Positions 7,322 through 14,051 of a stretch of 14,885 nucleotides of DNA are shown one piece after another. The stretch covers positions 1 to 14,885 of the forward strand of contig CALKAJ010000159.1 of assembly GCA_937983305.1 (NCBI GenBank). Direction: 5' to 3'. Within the stretch, counting starts at the first letter, position 1; each line of letters opens with the position of its first letter. Under the pieces are notes generated by a model. The model had not been told where the DNA came from. It searched no databases and worked only from the letters and a program-made list of their open reading frames with translations. The position numbers were made by a program, and so were the translations under genes. The DNA comes from an uncultured Ignavibacteriota bacterium. GTDB lineage: Bacteria > Bacteroidota > Ignavibacteria > Tepidaquicellales > Tepidaquicellaceae.

Positions 7322-8179
7322 TTATCTGACCATTAAAGTTTCTGAAGTTAATTTAGACATCTCCCTTGTTTTTAATTCGTGAAGCAAACTTTCAACCTCT
7401 TCCTTTGTAAAATTTACAAACCATCTGTCTGCTCTTTCTTCAATACTGGGAAGCCCCTTTCCTCTAATAGTATCCGCAATTATGAACATAGGTTTGCCTG
7501 AGTGAACGGAGAGTTGAGAAAACAATCCGTCAATCTCAGTAAAGATATGCCCGTTAATTTTTCTGACGCTCCAGCCAAATGATTTTAATTTATCAGAAAG
7601 GGGTTCCAGTTTATTCAGTTTTTCCGTTTCTATGTTTGCCTGAAATTTATTTCTGTCAACAATAACAATCAGATTGTCAAGCTTGAGAGAAGCCGCAACC
7701 AGAAATGCTTCCCATACGGAACCCTCATTTAATTCTCCATCACCAAGTATAACAACAATTTTGTTTTTTTGTTTTTTAAGTTTACAGTCGTAAGCAACAC
7801 CCATTGCAACGCTCAAAAGATGTCCGAGCGAGCCTGAGTGAAATTCAATTCCGGGAATGTTAGTATTCGGATGCCAGTAAATAAAGTCATTTGTTTTCAA
7901 ATGGTTTTTCAATCTGCTTTTTTGAAGTAATCCGATTTCTGCAAGCGTTCCATACAGGGCAGGTACATCGTGTCCTTTTGAGAGAAAAAGATAATCTCTG
8001 TCTGGAGATTTTAAATTATTTTTGTTTATATTTAAAAAGCTAAGATAGAGATAAACAATAATATCAACGCACGACAAAGATGCACCAATAAAGCATCCTC
8101 CGTCTGTTGACATATGAATTATGTGCTGTCTGACTTTGTAAGCAACTTTTTTCAGTTCGTTATGTTTTTCTTTTGTCAT
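7322..8179 (-). CDS. Transketolase N-terminal (TPP-binding) subunit
   Basis: This 285-residue protein matches the diphosphate-binding domain of transketolase. It has SKGHDVPALYG (67-77), a GSLGHLLSVAMGVA segment (116-129) and the TPP/Mg motif GDGELNEGSVWEA (146-158) closing with N177-K178. HSGKPMFIIADTIRGKG near the C-terminus is also typical. It has no Pyr domain and needs the product of the next gene to form the active site, which lies at the subunit interface. The start overlaps the end of the cytidylyltransferase gene by 4 nt (ATGA). In this operon it probably builds or remodels the carbon chain of the sugar that the NeuB-like enzyme later extends. The donor and acceptor are unknown. The protein is full length for a split subunit. 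Confidence 0.9.
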   Translation of the reverse strand: MTKEKHNELKKVAYKVRQHIIHMSTDGGCFIGASLSCVDIIVYLYLSFLNINKNNLKSPDRDYLFLSKGHDVPALYGTLAEIGLLQKSRLKNHLKTNDFIYWHPNTNIPGIEFHSGSLGHLLSVAMGVAYDCKLKKQKNKIVVILGDGELNEGSVWEAFLVAASLKLDNLIVIVDRNKFQANIETEKLNKLEPLSDKLKSFGWSVRKINGHIFTEIDGLFSQLSVHSGKPMFIIADTIRGKGLPSIEERADRWFVNFTKEEVESLLHELKTREMSKLTSETLMVR

Positions 8180-8994
8180 ATTATTTTAGTTTCGTTACTT
8201 GTAACTGTTTTCAGGTCGTTTATATAATTTCTATACCAGTTAACACCGGCATATTTTTTATTTGTTTTATAAATATCCGGTTTTTCTCCGAGTAATTTTA
8301 AAATATCATTCAGCCCAAAAATATTTTTTTCCGGGTATAATTCATCGTAAACCGCTTTTATAAAATCATAATCTTCGGGATAGTCTATTGTAAATCTGTG
8401 AGACATAGAATAATTTAAGCCTGTTTCCCATACCACATTACCTATTCTGAACTTTTCAGGATTATCCCAAATATAGGGAGTTGTGTGTTCTCTCTGAAAA
8501 TGCGCCTTAGCTTTTCTCCACGCTGTTTCAAGTACGTCAAACCTGAAAACTTCAACATCGTTTCCGTCAGGATAAGTCTGTGGATGGAGATTACTCACAA
8601 AATCATATTTATTAAAATTATCAACGAAATATTTTATTACTTTATTTATTATTTCCGGGTCAATAAGCGGACAATCAGACGGAATTTTGACAACCACATC
8701 GGCATTGTAATGAAGTGCTGCATGGAAATGCCTGTCAAGTAAATCATTTTCATCTCCCCTGAAATATTTGAATTTTTCTCTGCTGCAAATATTTTCAATT
8801 ACATCATCTTTTTTATTTACAGTAGTAGCAACCACTACGTTGCTCCCAAAATCCGAAGCCTTAACTCTTTCAACCATTCTGACAAGCAGTTCTTTTCCGC
8901 AAAGCGGAAGGAGAGTTTTATCCGGCAATCTTGAAGAAGCTGTTCTTGCCTGGATAATAATAACAATATTTAACTCGTCTGAATTATTTAACAT
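8176..8994 (-). CDS. SpsF-type cytidylyltransferase (acylneuraminate cytidylyltransferase family)
   Basis: This 272-residue nucleotidyltransferase starts with the CTP-binding loop IIIQARTASSRLPDK (12-26), followed by VVVATTVNKKDD, FRGDENDLLDR (78-88), and IPSDCPLIDP (104-113), where D107 is the probable metal ligand. HRFTIDYPEDYDF (199-211) is a second hallmark. The PF02348/SpsF group uses CTP to make CMP-activated ulosonic acids such as CMP-sialate or CMP-Kdo; SpsF itself belongs to spore-coat polysaccharide synthesis. Four genes downstream comes a NeuB-like synthase, the usual partner, and directly upstream (5-nt gap) is a CMP-sugar-transferase-like GT. That places this enzyme at the activation step. 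The exact ulosonic acid is unknown. The C-terminal tail (about 228-272) is longer than the minimal domain and lacks recognisable motifs. Confidence 0.88.
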   Translation of the reverse strand: MLNNSDELNIVIIIQARTASSRLPDKTLLPLCGKELLVRMVERVKASDFGSNVVVATTVNKKDDVIENICSREKFKYFRGDENDLLDRHFHAALHYNADVVVKIPSDCPLIDPEIINKVIKYFVDNFNKYDFVSNLHPQTYPDGNDVEVFRFDVLETAWRKAKAHFQREHTTPYIWDNPEKFRIGNVVWETGLNYSMSHRFTIDYPEDYDFIKAVYDELYPEKNIFGLNDILKLLGEKPDIYKTNKKYAGVNWYRNYINDLKTVTSNETKII

Positions 8995-8999
8995 AAGTA

Positions 9000-10013
9000 T
9001 TAATATTCCGGTACAGGTATAATATATTTTTCTGCAGGAGTGTAAGCAGGAGTTGTATCCTTCTTAATGTGATACTCGCAAACAGAAGCTATATTGGCGG
9101 AAGAGTTTCCGCTGTTTTGAATCGGTGTCATCAACTTTAGTTCTTCTACATTAAAATCAGAATAGACTTTTTTGCCTAAAGCCATCCCTACATACACAAC
9201 AGATGAAAACTTGGTAATAAGCGTATTGCAATTCGCAATCATTTCATTTGTATTTCCGTCTTTATATACAAATGCTCCGGGTGCATATTTATTTATTTCT
9301 TTTGTTGCTCTTTCAATATTCTCGTTCGGGTGTAACTTAAATATTAATTTCTGTCCGTTTGCAATCTTCACAGCATTCAAAATAAATTTCTTTCTGTTTT
9401 CATACTTTTTCGTTTCCCTTGCATCGGATGTACAAACAAGCACAAAATCTTTATGCTCAAAATTGTTGTTGTTATAAACTTCGCAATTGTCAAAATTTGG
9501 AATTCCCGTAACCTTTATTTTATCGGGATTACAGCCTTTACGTGTAAAAAGTTTTTTATATCCTTCCGAAGCAACACAGAAAGTTTCGTAAGTGTTTGAA
9601 AGTCCTGTTGTTGAAGTGCTTGCCAGATATCTTGGAAAGCCGAGATACTTTGCGAGATAAAAGAAAACATTCTCGGGGTCGGTCATTCCCTCCTGGACAA
9701 GAACGATTTTTTTATCTTTTATATTTTTAGGAACGAGCAAATCACTGCAGGTAACAACGAGGTCATAATCGTTATCGCTGCCATAATAATCAATTTTCAG
9801 GTTATTCAGTGCAAGATAATTTTCCGTTGCTTTTTTAAACTCACCTCCGAGCACGGTAAAATCAAGCAGTCCCATTTTTGTAAAATAATTTATAACTTTG
9901 TCGCCGTAATAGGGCGTAAATTTACATTCGAATCTGTCAGAAAGATGCGTAGATATTTTATGCATCATAGTGGTTTGATTAAGAGAGCCGCAGATAAATA
10001 AGATTTTTTGCAT
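9000..10013 (-). CDS. GT-B-like glycosyltransferase with sialyl/Kdo-transferase-type QEG, HP and SS motifs
   Basis: This 337-residue soluble protein has no signal peptide or membrane segment. It starts with a Rossmann-like strand (ILFICGSLN) and has VLVQEGMTDPE (QEG at 107-109), VTGIPNFDN (168-176), IFKLHPNEN (HP at 228-229) and LITKFSSVVYVGMALGKKVY (SS at 270-271). Bacterial sialyltransferases and capsule Kdo transferases of GT-B fold share three short motifs, D/E-D/E-G, HP and S/SS, that serve catalysis and CMP-sugar binding. This protein has a close set in the same order. CDP-glycerol glycerophosphotransferases and UDP-GlcNAc 2-epimerases have a related fold and are the main alternatives. 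As the first gene of an operon with NeuB- and SpsF-like enzymes, a CMP-ulosonate transferase is my inference. No Shine-Dalgarno precedes ATG 10013. Confidence 0.65.
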   Translation of the reverse strand: MQKILFICGSLNQTTMMHKISTHLSDRFECKFTPYYGDKVINYFTKMGLLDFTVLGGEFKKATENYLALNNLKIDYYGSDNDYDLVVTCSDLLVPKNIKDKKIVLVQEGMTDPENVFFYLAKYLGFPRYLASTSTTGLSNTYETFCVASEGYKKLFTRKGCNPDKIKVTGIPNFDNCEVYNNNNFEHKDFVLVCTSDARETKKYENRKKFILNAVKIANGQKLIFKLHPNENIERATKEINKYAPGAFVYKDGNTNEMIANCNTLITKFSSVVYVGMALGKKVYSDFNVEELKLMTPIQNSGNSSANIASVCEYHIKKDTTPAYTPAEKYIIPVPEY

Positions 10014-10022
10014 AACAATTAG

Positions 10023-10060
10023 TTTGTTGATAACAAAATTGTAATTAAATTTTTTGTTAT
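10023..10060. repeat. Overlapping inverted repeats before the sugar operon
   Basis: A 9-bp perfect inverted repeat, ATAACAAAA (10030-10038) and TTTTGTTAT (10052-10060), is separated by 13 nt. A second, 6-bp palindrome TTTGTT-GAT-AACAAA (10023-10037) overlaps its left arm, so two alternative hairpins or two operator half-site arrangements are possible. The outer repeat touches the candidate TATAAT and covers the presumed transcription start. No U-tract follows on the minus strand, so it is not a typical intrinsic terminator for the upstream lipoprotein gene. Confidence 0.5.
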
Positions 10061-10088
10061 TATAAATTAATTATTAAGAAAACGTTAA
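10059..10088 (-). promoter_or_regulatory. Candidate promoter of the sugar operon
   Basis: On the minus strand a perfect TATAAT (10064-10059) is preceded, with an 18-nt spacer, by TTAACG (10088-10083), which matches 4 of 6 bases of the sigma-70 -35 element. This would start transcription near 10052, about 40 nt before ATG 10013, and lies fully between the lipoprotein stop and the GT start. AT-rich DNA makes chance TATAAT matches common, so this is only a candidate. Confidence 0.35.
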
Positions 10089-10097
10089 ATGGGGGAA

Positions 10098-10688
10098 TTA
10101 ATTGCTGAAATTGGCTTTTAAATAACTCCATGTTGTATCTGCAGCAGGATTTGCCAAATCAATCCAGTTATGAATTGACCAGAGGTTCCTTGTATCCACC
10201 CCTATAACAAGCCGCATTTTCCCTTTTAGAGTGCGCGGGATATTAGTTAAGTTGTGGTCAAATCTCAAAAGGTAATCGGCATCATAGACAGAAGTATCAG
10301 ATGATGGATTAACTATCACATTTGACAAAAAAAGATACGATGTGGCGGAAGATGACGTTTGCGATATTAAACTTGTATAGTAATATCTCTCGTTATTGAG
10401 ATTCCAGAATCTGAAAATAGAATATTGCTGCTGGGATAATGCATCAGGGGAATAAGAAAACCGCCTTGTTGAAAAGTTTGAATCCACAAAGCATTGGAGG
10501 TAATTGGTGAGATTTCTTTCGGTTATTGCGGAAATGAAATTTGTAATTACAATATCAGGAGTAGTTGGCGGAATAAAATTCGAGCGCGGGTCAACGGGAT
10601 TTTCCGCATCGCGCAGATTAAAAAGTCCGCATCCGGATACGAATATAAAAAAAAGAACGGCGAATATTTTAATTGATTTTTTTAGCAA
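10098..10688 (-). CDS. Putative lipoprotein of unknown function
   Basis: This 196-residue protein begins with a lipoprotein signal peptide: K3-K4, a hydrophobic stretch IFAVLFFIFV, and the lipobox VSGC with C20 as the lipidated residue. The mature start (GLFNLRDAENPVDPRSNF) carries a short R-x-x-x-x-P motif and is proline-rich. From about 46 on, ITNFISAITERNLTNYLQCF, then repeated beta-type segments and a closing SIHNWIDLA...TTWSYLKANF, look like a small alpha+beta domain of NTF2/SnoaL type; that fold guess is weak. I do not recognise the family. It overlaps the methyltransferase gene by 20 nt and is the last gene of the bshB1-ybaB-recR run, ending 84 nt before the GT gene. It is probably anchored in the inner or outer membrane facing the periplasm. 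Confidence 0.75.
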   Translation of the reverse strand: MLKKSIKIFAVLFFIFVSGCGLFNLRDAENPVDPRSNFIPPTTPDIVITNFISAITERNLTNYLQCFVDSNFSTRRFSYSPDALSQQQYSIFRFWNLNNERYYYTSLISQTSSSATSYLFLSNVIVNPSSDTSVYDADYLLRFDHNLTNIPRTLKGKMRLVIGVDTRNLWSIHNWIDLANPAADTTWSYLKANFSN

Positions 10689-11415
10689 AGATAATCAGTC
10701 TTGATGATTTGGATTTAATAAATATATTTCCGTAATAGTCTCCGAACATTTTTACAACCTTAAATCCTGTTATATTCATTGCATCGGTTATATCCTCCGG
10801 CGAGTAGAGTCTCAGAATTTCGGAATAAGAAGGTTTCTCCTTGCCGTCAACATAAATATCCTTAATTACAAAACCATTTTCAATCCTTCTTTTTTGTACT
10901 ACTTTTTTCCCGTTTATTTTTCCTATTGAAACCGAAACAAGATTTTTAATAAGATAATCCGAATTAATAAAATCGAATACAAACCATCCGCCGCTTTTCA
11001 GGGATTTATTGCAATTTTGAAAAACCTTGAAATTTTCTTTGTCATTATCAAAGTATCCGAAACTTGTAAAAATATTAATTGCAACATCGAATGAATTTCT
11101 AAAGTTGAAATTTCTCATATCTTTGTTTAGAAATTTCAGCTTGAGATTCTTTTCCGGAATTTTTTTAAATGTTTTTTTTGCTTCGGTTATAAGATATTCC
11201 GATAAATCAAAACCCGTTACGTCAAATCCTCTCCTTGCAAGTTCGATGGAATGTCTTCCTGCACCGCAGCAGATGTCAAGCACTTTTGATGAAGCGGAAC
11301 CGGGAAGTTCTCTTTGAATAAGATTCACAAATATGCGGGCTTCATCATTATCTCTTTTATTATAGAGGTCGAGGTATAGCCTGTCAGAAAACCATTTTTT
11401 AAACCAGTCAGACAT
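10669..11415 (-). CDS. Class I SAM-dependent methyltransferase
   Basis: This 248-residue protein has the Rossmann methyltransferase core: motif I VLDICCGAGRHS (45-56), GFDVTGFDLS with D70 near the end of strand 2, FLNKDMRNF (95-103), then FDVAINIFTSFGYF (109-122) and LKSGGWFVFDF. The C-terminal half (about 150-248) contains a beta-rich insert (KVVQKRRIENGFVIKDIYVDGKE, where long) and ends with a GDYYGNIFIKSKSSRLIIFAKK-type strand pair. Substrate specificity is not readable; similar proteins are annotated only as methyltransferase domain 25/11 types. The start overlaps the recR stop by 8 nt (ATGTCTGA), and the end overlaps the lipoprotein gene, so it is probably co-transcribed with recR. There is no signal peptide, so it is cytoplasmic. 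Confidence 0.85.
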   Translation of the reverse strand: MSDWFKKWFSDRLYLDLYNKRDNDEARIFVNLIQRELPGSASSKVLDICCGAGRHSIELARRGFDVTGFDLSEYLITEAKKTFKKIPEKNLKLKFLNKDMRNFNFRNSFDVAINIFTSFGYFDNDKENFKVFQNCNKSLKSGGWFVFDFINSDYLIKNLVSVSIGKINGKKVVQKRRIENGFVIKDIYVDGKEKPSYSEILRLYSPEDITDAMNITGFKVVKMFGDYYGNIFIKSKSSRLIIFAKKIN

Positions 11416-12016
11416 TCACTCTTCCTTCAATAGCTTTTGCAAGAGTAACCTCATCGGCAAGTTCAAGGTCTGAGCCGATTGGAATCCCTCTTGCGATTCT
11501 GGAAATTTTTATATCAAGCGGTTTTAATAATCTTTGAAGATATAGTATAGTGGTTTCGCCTTCAACCGTAGGATTTAAGGCAAGGATAAGTTCGTTTATT
11601 TTTGGAAAGTTGTTTTCGTCAAAACGGAGCAGCAGTTCTTTTATTTTTATATCATCGGGACCTATTCCGTCAAGCGGTGAAATTCTTCCGTGAAGGACGT
11701 GGTATAAACCTTTGTATTCATTGGTTCTTTCAATTGCATAAACATCCTGCGGCTCTTCAACTATACAAATCGAGCCGCTGTCTCTTTTCTCGGACGAACA
11801 GATTTTACAAACGGGGGCTTCCGTAATATTACAGCAGACAGAACAAATTTTAATTCTGTCTTTAACATCAAGCAAAGCGCGTGAAAGTTTTTCGACTTTT
11901 TCGCGAGGCTGTTTGATTACAAACATAGCGAGTCGTCTTGCGGTTTTTTTTCCGATTGACGGAAGCGAGGAAAGTTCCTCTACAAGCGAATCAAGTGCAT
12001 CGGATATATTGGTCAT
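11408..12016 (-). CDS. recR: Recombination mediator protein RecR
   Basis: This 202-residue protein is full length for RecR. It has the helix-hairpin-helix LPSIGKKTARRLA (18-30), a four-cysteine zinc site C58-x2-C61 and C70-x2-C73, and a Toprim domain starting ICIVEEPQDVYAIERT (83-98), followed by YHVLHGRISPLDGIGP (105-120). The C-terminal RIARGIPIGSDLELADEVTL segment is also family-typical. With RecO and RecF it helps load RecA at single-stranded gaps. It follows ybaB by 53 nt, the near-universal ybaB-recR arrangement, but dnaX, the common third member, is not upstream here. ATG 12016 has no clear Shine-Dalgarno but begins where RecR proteins normally begin. Confidence 0.97.
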   Translation of the reverse strand: MTNISDALDSLVEELSSLPSIGKKTARRLAMFVIKQPREKVEKLSRALLDVKDRIKICSVCCNITEAPVCKICSSEKRDSGSICIVEEPQDVYAIERTNEYKGLYHVLHGRISPLDGIGPDDIKIKELLLRFDENNFPKINELILALNPTVEGETTILYLQRLLKPLDIKISRIARGIPIGSDLELADEVTLAKAIEGRVNV

Positions 12017-12069
12017 AGTATAAGAAATTTATTTTTTCCGGATTTCCGGAGCAGAAACGAAACAAGGAA

Positions 12070-12405
12070 TCAGAAGCCCGGAAGATTCAGACCGGGAATA
12101 TTCGGAATCATTCCCGCAGTAGCTTTGTTCATTTCTTCACTTGACATTTTATTTGCGGAGTCAACAGCTTTGTTAACAGCGGCAATAAGAAGGTCTTCGA
12201 GCACTTCCGGTTCTTCCGGATTTATAATTTCTTTTTCTATTTCGATTTTTTGAATTTGCATCTTTCCGTTAATCGTAACTTTTACCATTCCGCCGCCTGA
12301 TTCTTCGACAAGTGTTTTTGATTCAAGCTCTGCCTGAATCTGGTCCATCTTTTCCTGCATTTTTTTCACTTGCTTCAACATTCCCTGCATTTGATTTGGT
12401 TTCAT
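12070..12405 (-). CDS. ybaB: YbaB/EbfC family nucleoid-associated protein
   Basis: This 111-residue protein matches YbaB/EbfC: an N-terminal helix MLKQVKKMQEKMDQIQAELE (9-28), a central GGGMVKVTINGKMQIQKIEI strand region (38-57), DLLIAAVNKAVDSANKM (91 and before), and a C-terminal MIPNIPGLNLPGF tail. It forms a tweezer-like dimer that binds DNA and coats the nucleoid. It precedes recR. Its ribosome binding site is the clearest of the window: CAGGAGAC on the minus strand, with AGGAG 9 nt before ATG 12405, which fixes the start. Confidence 0.95.
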   Translation of the reverse strand: MKPNQMQGMLKQVKKMQEKMDQIQAELESKTLVEESGGGMVKVTINGKMQIQKIEIEKEIINPEEPEVLEDLLIAAVNKAVDSANKMSSEEMNKATAGMIPNIPGLNLPGF

Positions 12406-12428
12406 TAATTTTGTCTCCTGTTATTTTT

Positions 12429-13211
12429 TTATATATTTATAATATTATTAAATTTCCATAAAAGTTCTGCCGTAGCAATTACATCTCCCATACAATATTC
12501 GGCAATCGTCTGAAACTGTTTATTCTCGTAAAGTTCGTGTACCTTATCTCCGGCAACACCGCCGCTTTTAGGACTTTTAATTCCGAGCATTTTGCAATAG
12601 AAATCGAGAGAAAATTTTCTTCTCGCACCTGTCGGAGAATGTTTGTTGAAAGTGAGCTCTTTCATTAAATCGGTATGATAATCTTTGAAAGTAAAATCAG
12701 AGCCTTTCATTAAATTAAAAGTCGGCTTTGCATCGAGTATTAAAGACCTGAGCATTAAAAATGGGCAGTCGAATTCCCTGCCGTTGAATGTAACGAAATG
12801 ATTGTATTGATATTTTTTAATTAATGCCCAGAAATTTTTTACAAGAGTTGCCTCGTCTGAATAAACGTATTGAACGTTATCAATATAATCTTTTGGAGAT
12901 GATTGCGAAGTATCGGTTTCATTATTTGAAAATACGGTTCCGTATTTTTCTTTCATTTCAACAGAAATACTTGCATTCTCGTTAAGATTTTTAAACGCAA
13001 AATATTTATTGAAATCAAGACAGGCGATTGTAACAATCCTTGAAGTGAAAGGATTGAAAACCAAACTTGTTATTATTTCCTGTTCTTTTTCCGGGTCGCC
13101 GTCGGCGTATTTCAGAAGATACTCTTTTGTTGAATCGTCGTATTGAGTTTCGAAATCATAAGGAGCAACTTCTAAATCGAAAACAAGAATATTTTTTTCT
13201 GTAAATTTCAT
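12429..13211 (-). CDS. Predicted 3'-5' exonuclease, PolB-like DEDDy family (PF10108-type)
   Basis: This 260-residue protein has RNase H-fold exonuclease motifs. Exo I is VFDLEVA (D12, E14), Exo II is TFNGREFDCPFL (N143, D148), and DYHTDLM (177-183) with RRKFSLDFYCKMLGI follows. Exo III is AEYCMGDVIATAEL with Y239 and D243, i.e. the DEDDy form. SGGVAGDKV before Exo III is typical of the predicted PolB-like exonuclease family. It should remove nucleotides from 3' ends of DNA, but no polymerase domain is present, so repair or processing is more likely than proofreading in cis. It lies 4 nt after bshB1 and 23 nt before ybaB-recR, a context that supports a DNA-repair role. An insert at about 96-112 (NNETDTSQSSPKD) is low-complexity. 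Confidence 0.88.
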   Translation of the reverse strand: MKFTEKNILVFDLEVAPYDFETQYDDSTKEYLLKYADGDPEKEQEIITSLVFNPFTSRIVTIACLDFNKYFAFKNLNENASISVEMKEKYGTVFSNNETDTSQSSPKDYIDNVQYVYSDEATLVKNFWALIKKYQYNHFVTFNGREFDCPFLMLRSLILDAKPTFNLMKGSDFTFKDYHTDLMKELTFNKHSPTGARRKFSLDFYCKMLGIKSPKSGGVAGDKVHELYENKQFQTIAEYCMGDVIATAELLWKFNNIINI

Positions 13212-13215
13212 TTGA

Positions 13216-13938
13216 TTAAATTTTCAAAAGTTCATTAATGCCTGCTTTAAAAGGCTCTTCAGAATAAAACGGCTCGCCAAATTCGACTCCGGTTTTAAAG
13301 CCGTAGAACCTTGCACGTGTTTCTATATCTTTAATAAATAATTCTGAACTGATATACGTTTCGGGTTCGGATTTATTTTCGGGATTGAAAAACTGTGATT
13401 TATACGCAAGGATAGATTTCATTTTTGTATTAAACACATCGCTGATATCCACAATAACGCTCACGGGTAAATCATAAGCATGCCGGAAATAAAAAATCCG
13501 TTTTGGTCTGAACGCTTCAAGATTTCCGGTTTGAATTTTTTTCAGTCCGGAATAAAAAACAGCGTCCCTTACAATTTCGCTCGTATAAATATGGTCAGGA
13601 TGTCTGTCGTTTGCAAAAGGGGCAAAAACTATTTCGGGTTTATATTTCCTGATAATTTTAATAATCTTAATACGATTTTCGTAAGTATTTTCGATATTAC
13701 CATCGGCAAGTCCGAGATTTTCTCTGACGGAAACTCCAAGAATTTTCGAAGCATTTTGCGTTTCGGCTTTGCGGGATTTAAGTGTTCCGCGCGTGCTTAA
13801 TTCGCCGCGGGTAAGGTCAAGAATTCCTGCTTTTTTACCTGCCTGAACAAACTTAAGCAATGTACCTGCGGAAGTAATTTCAATATCATCGGGATGAGCA
13901 CCAATAAACAGCGCCTCTAATTTTAAATCTTTATTCAT
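13216..13938 (-). CDS. bshB1: Bacillithiol biosynthesis deacetylase BshB1
   Basis: This 240-residue PIG-L/LmbE-family zinc deacetylase has IGAHPDDIEI (H15, D18 zinc ligands; D17 probable general base), DLTRGELSTRG (41-51), LGLADG, and NDRHPDHIYTSEIVRDAVFYSG (H113 and H116). The HPDH motif followed by a YTSEIVRDAVFYSGL-type helix is characteristic of BshB1. It removes the N-acetyl group from GlcNAc-malate to give GlcN-malate, the second step of bacillithiol synthesis. BshA and BshC are not in this window, as is usual when they are unlinked. It is the first gene of the leftward run containing the exonuclease, ybaB and recR. Its start is divergent from the DUF218-like gene. The length is normal for the family. 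Confidence 0.92.
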   Translation of the reverse strand: MNKDLKLEALFIGAHPDDIEITSAGTLLKFVQAGKKAGILDLTRGELSTRGTLKSRKAETQNASKILGVSVRENLGLADGNIENTYENRIKIIKIIRKYKPEIVFAPFANDRHPDHIYTSEIVRDAVFYSGLKKIQTGNLEAFRPKRIFYFRHAYDLPVSVIVDISDVFNTKMKSILAYKSQFFNPENKSEPETYISSELFIKDIETRARFYGFKTGVEFGEPFYSEEPFKAGINELLKI

Positions 13939-14051
13939 AACACACTAATATAGTCAATATGGGATTTTTTATAAAGTTCATTTATTGGTTTAAAAACTTA
14001 ATATTGAAGAATAATTTTAGAATTGTTAACTTGTTAAAACAAAAATTCAGG
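13939..14051. promoter_or_regulatory. Divergent promoter region between bshB1 and the DUF218-like gene
   Basis: If the rightward gene starts at 14052, this 113-bp AT-rich stretch is the only place for the two divergent promoters. Two direct TGTTAA words (14024 and 14032) lie just before the rightward start, like the words in the 709-907 gap. No strong -10/-35 pair is visible. Confidence 0.35.

Larger units (their letters stand above)
1624..10013 (-). other. Probable nine-gene operon for a CMP-ulosonate-type surface sugar
   Basis: Nine minus-strand genes follow each other with gaps or overlaps of +5, -4, +1, -38 (or -11 from the internal start), -4, +34, +1 and -8 nt, reading from 10013 to 1624. 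Such packing implies co-transcription and probable translational coupling at the ATGA-type junctions. The order is CMP-sugar-transferase-like GT, SpsF-type cytidylyltransferase, transketolase N, transketolase C, class III aminotransferase, SDR, NeuB-like synthase, fatty acid hydroxylase family protein and CHAD protein. The first seven form a coherent sugar-acid pathway. The last two may be passengers or act on the lipid or envelope side. A candidate promoter lies in the 84-bp gap just upstream (10014-10097). Confidence 0.7.

Noticed and set aside
9000..10013. UDP-GlcNAc 2-epimerase (NeuC/WecB) to complete a sialic acid pathway.
   Set aside because: It has a VTGxPxFD segment compatible with the fold, but the HP and KFSS motifs fit transferases better and the epimerase THRxEN and DSGG motifs are not seen.
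10023..10060. Intrinsic terminator for the lipoprotein gene.
   Set aside because: The stem is almost all A-T and no U-tract follows it on the minus strand.
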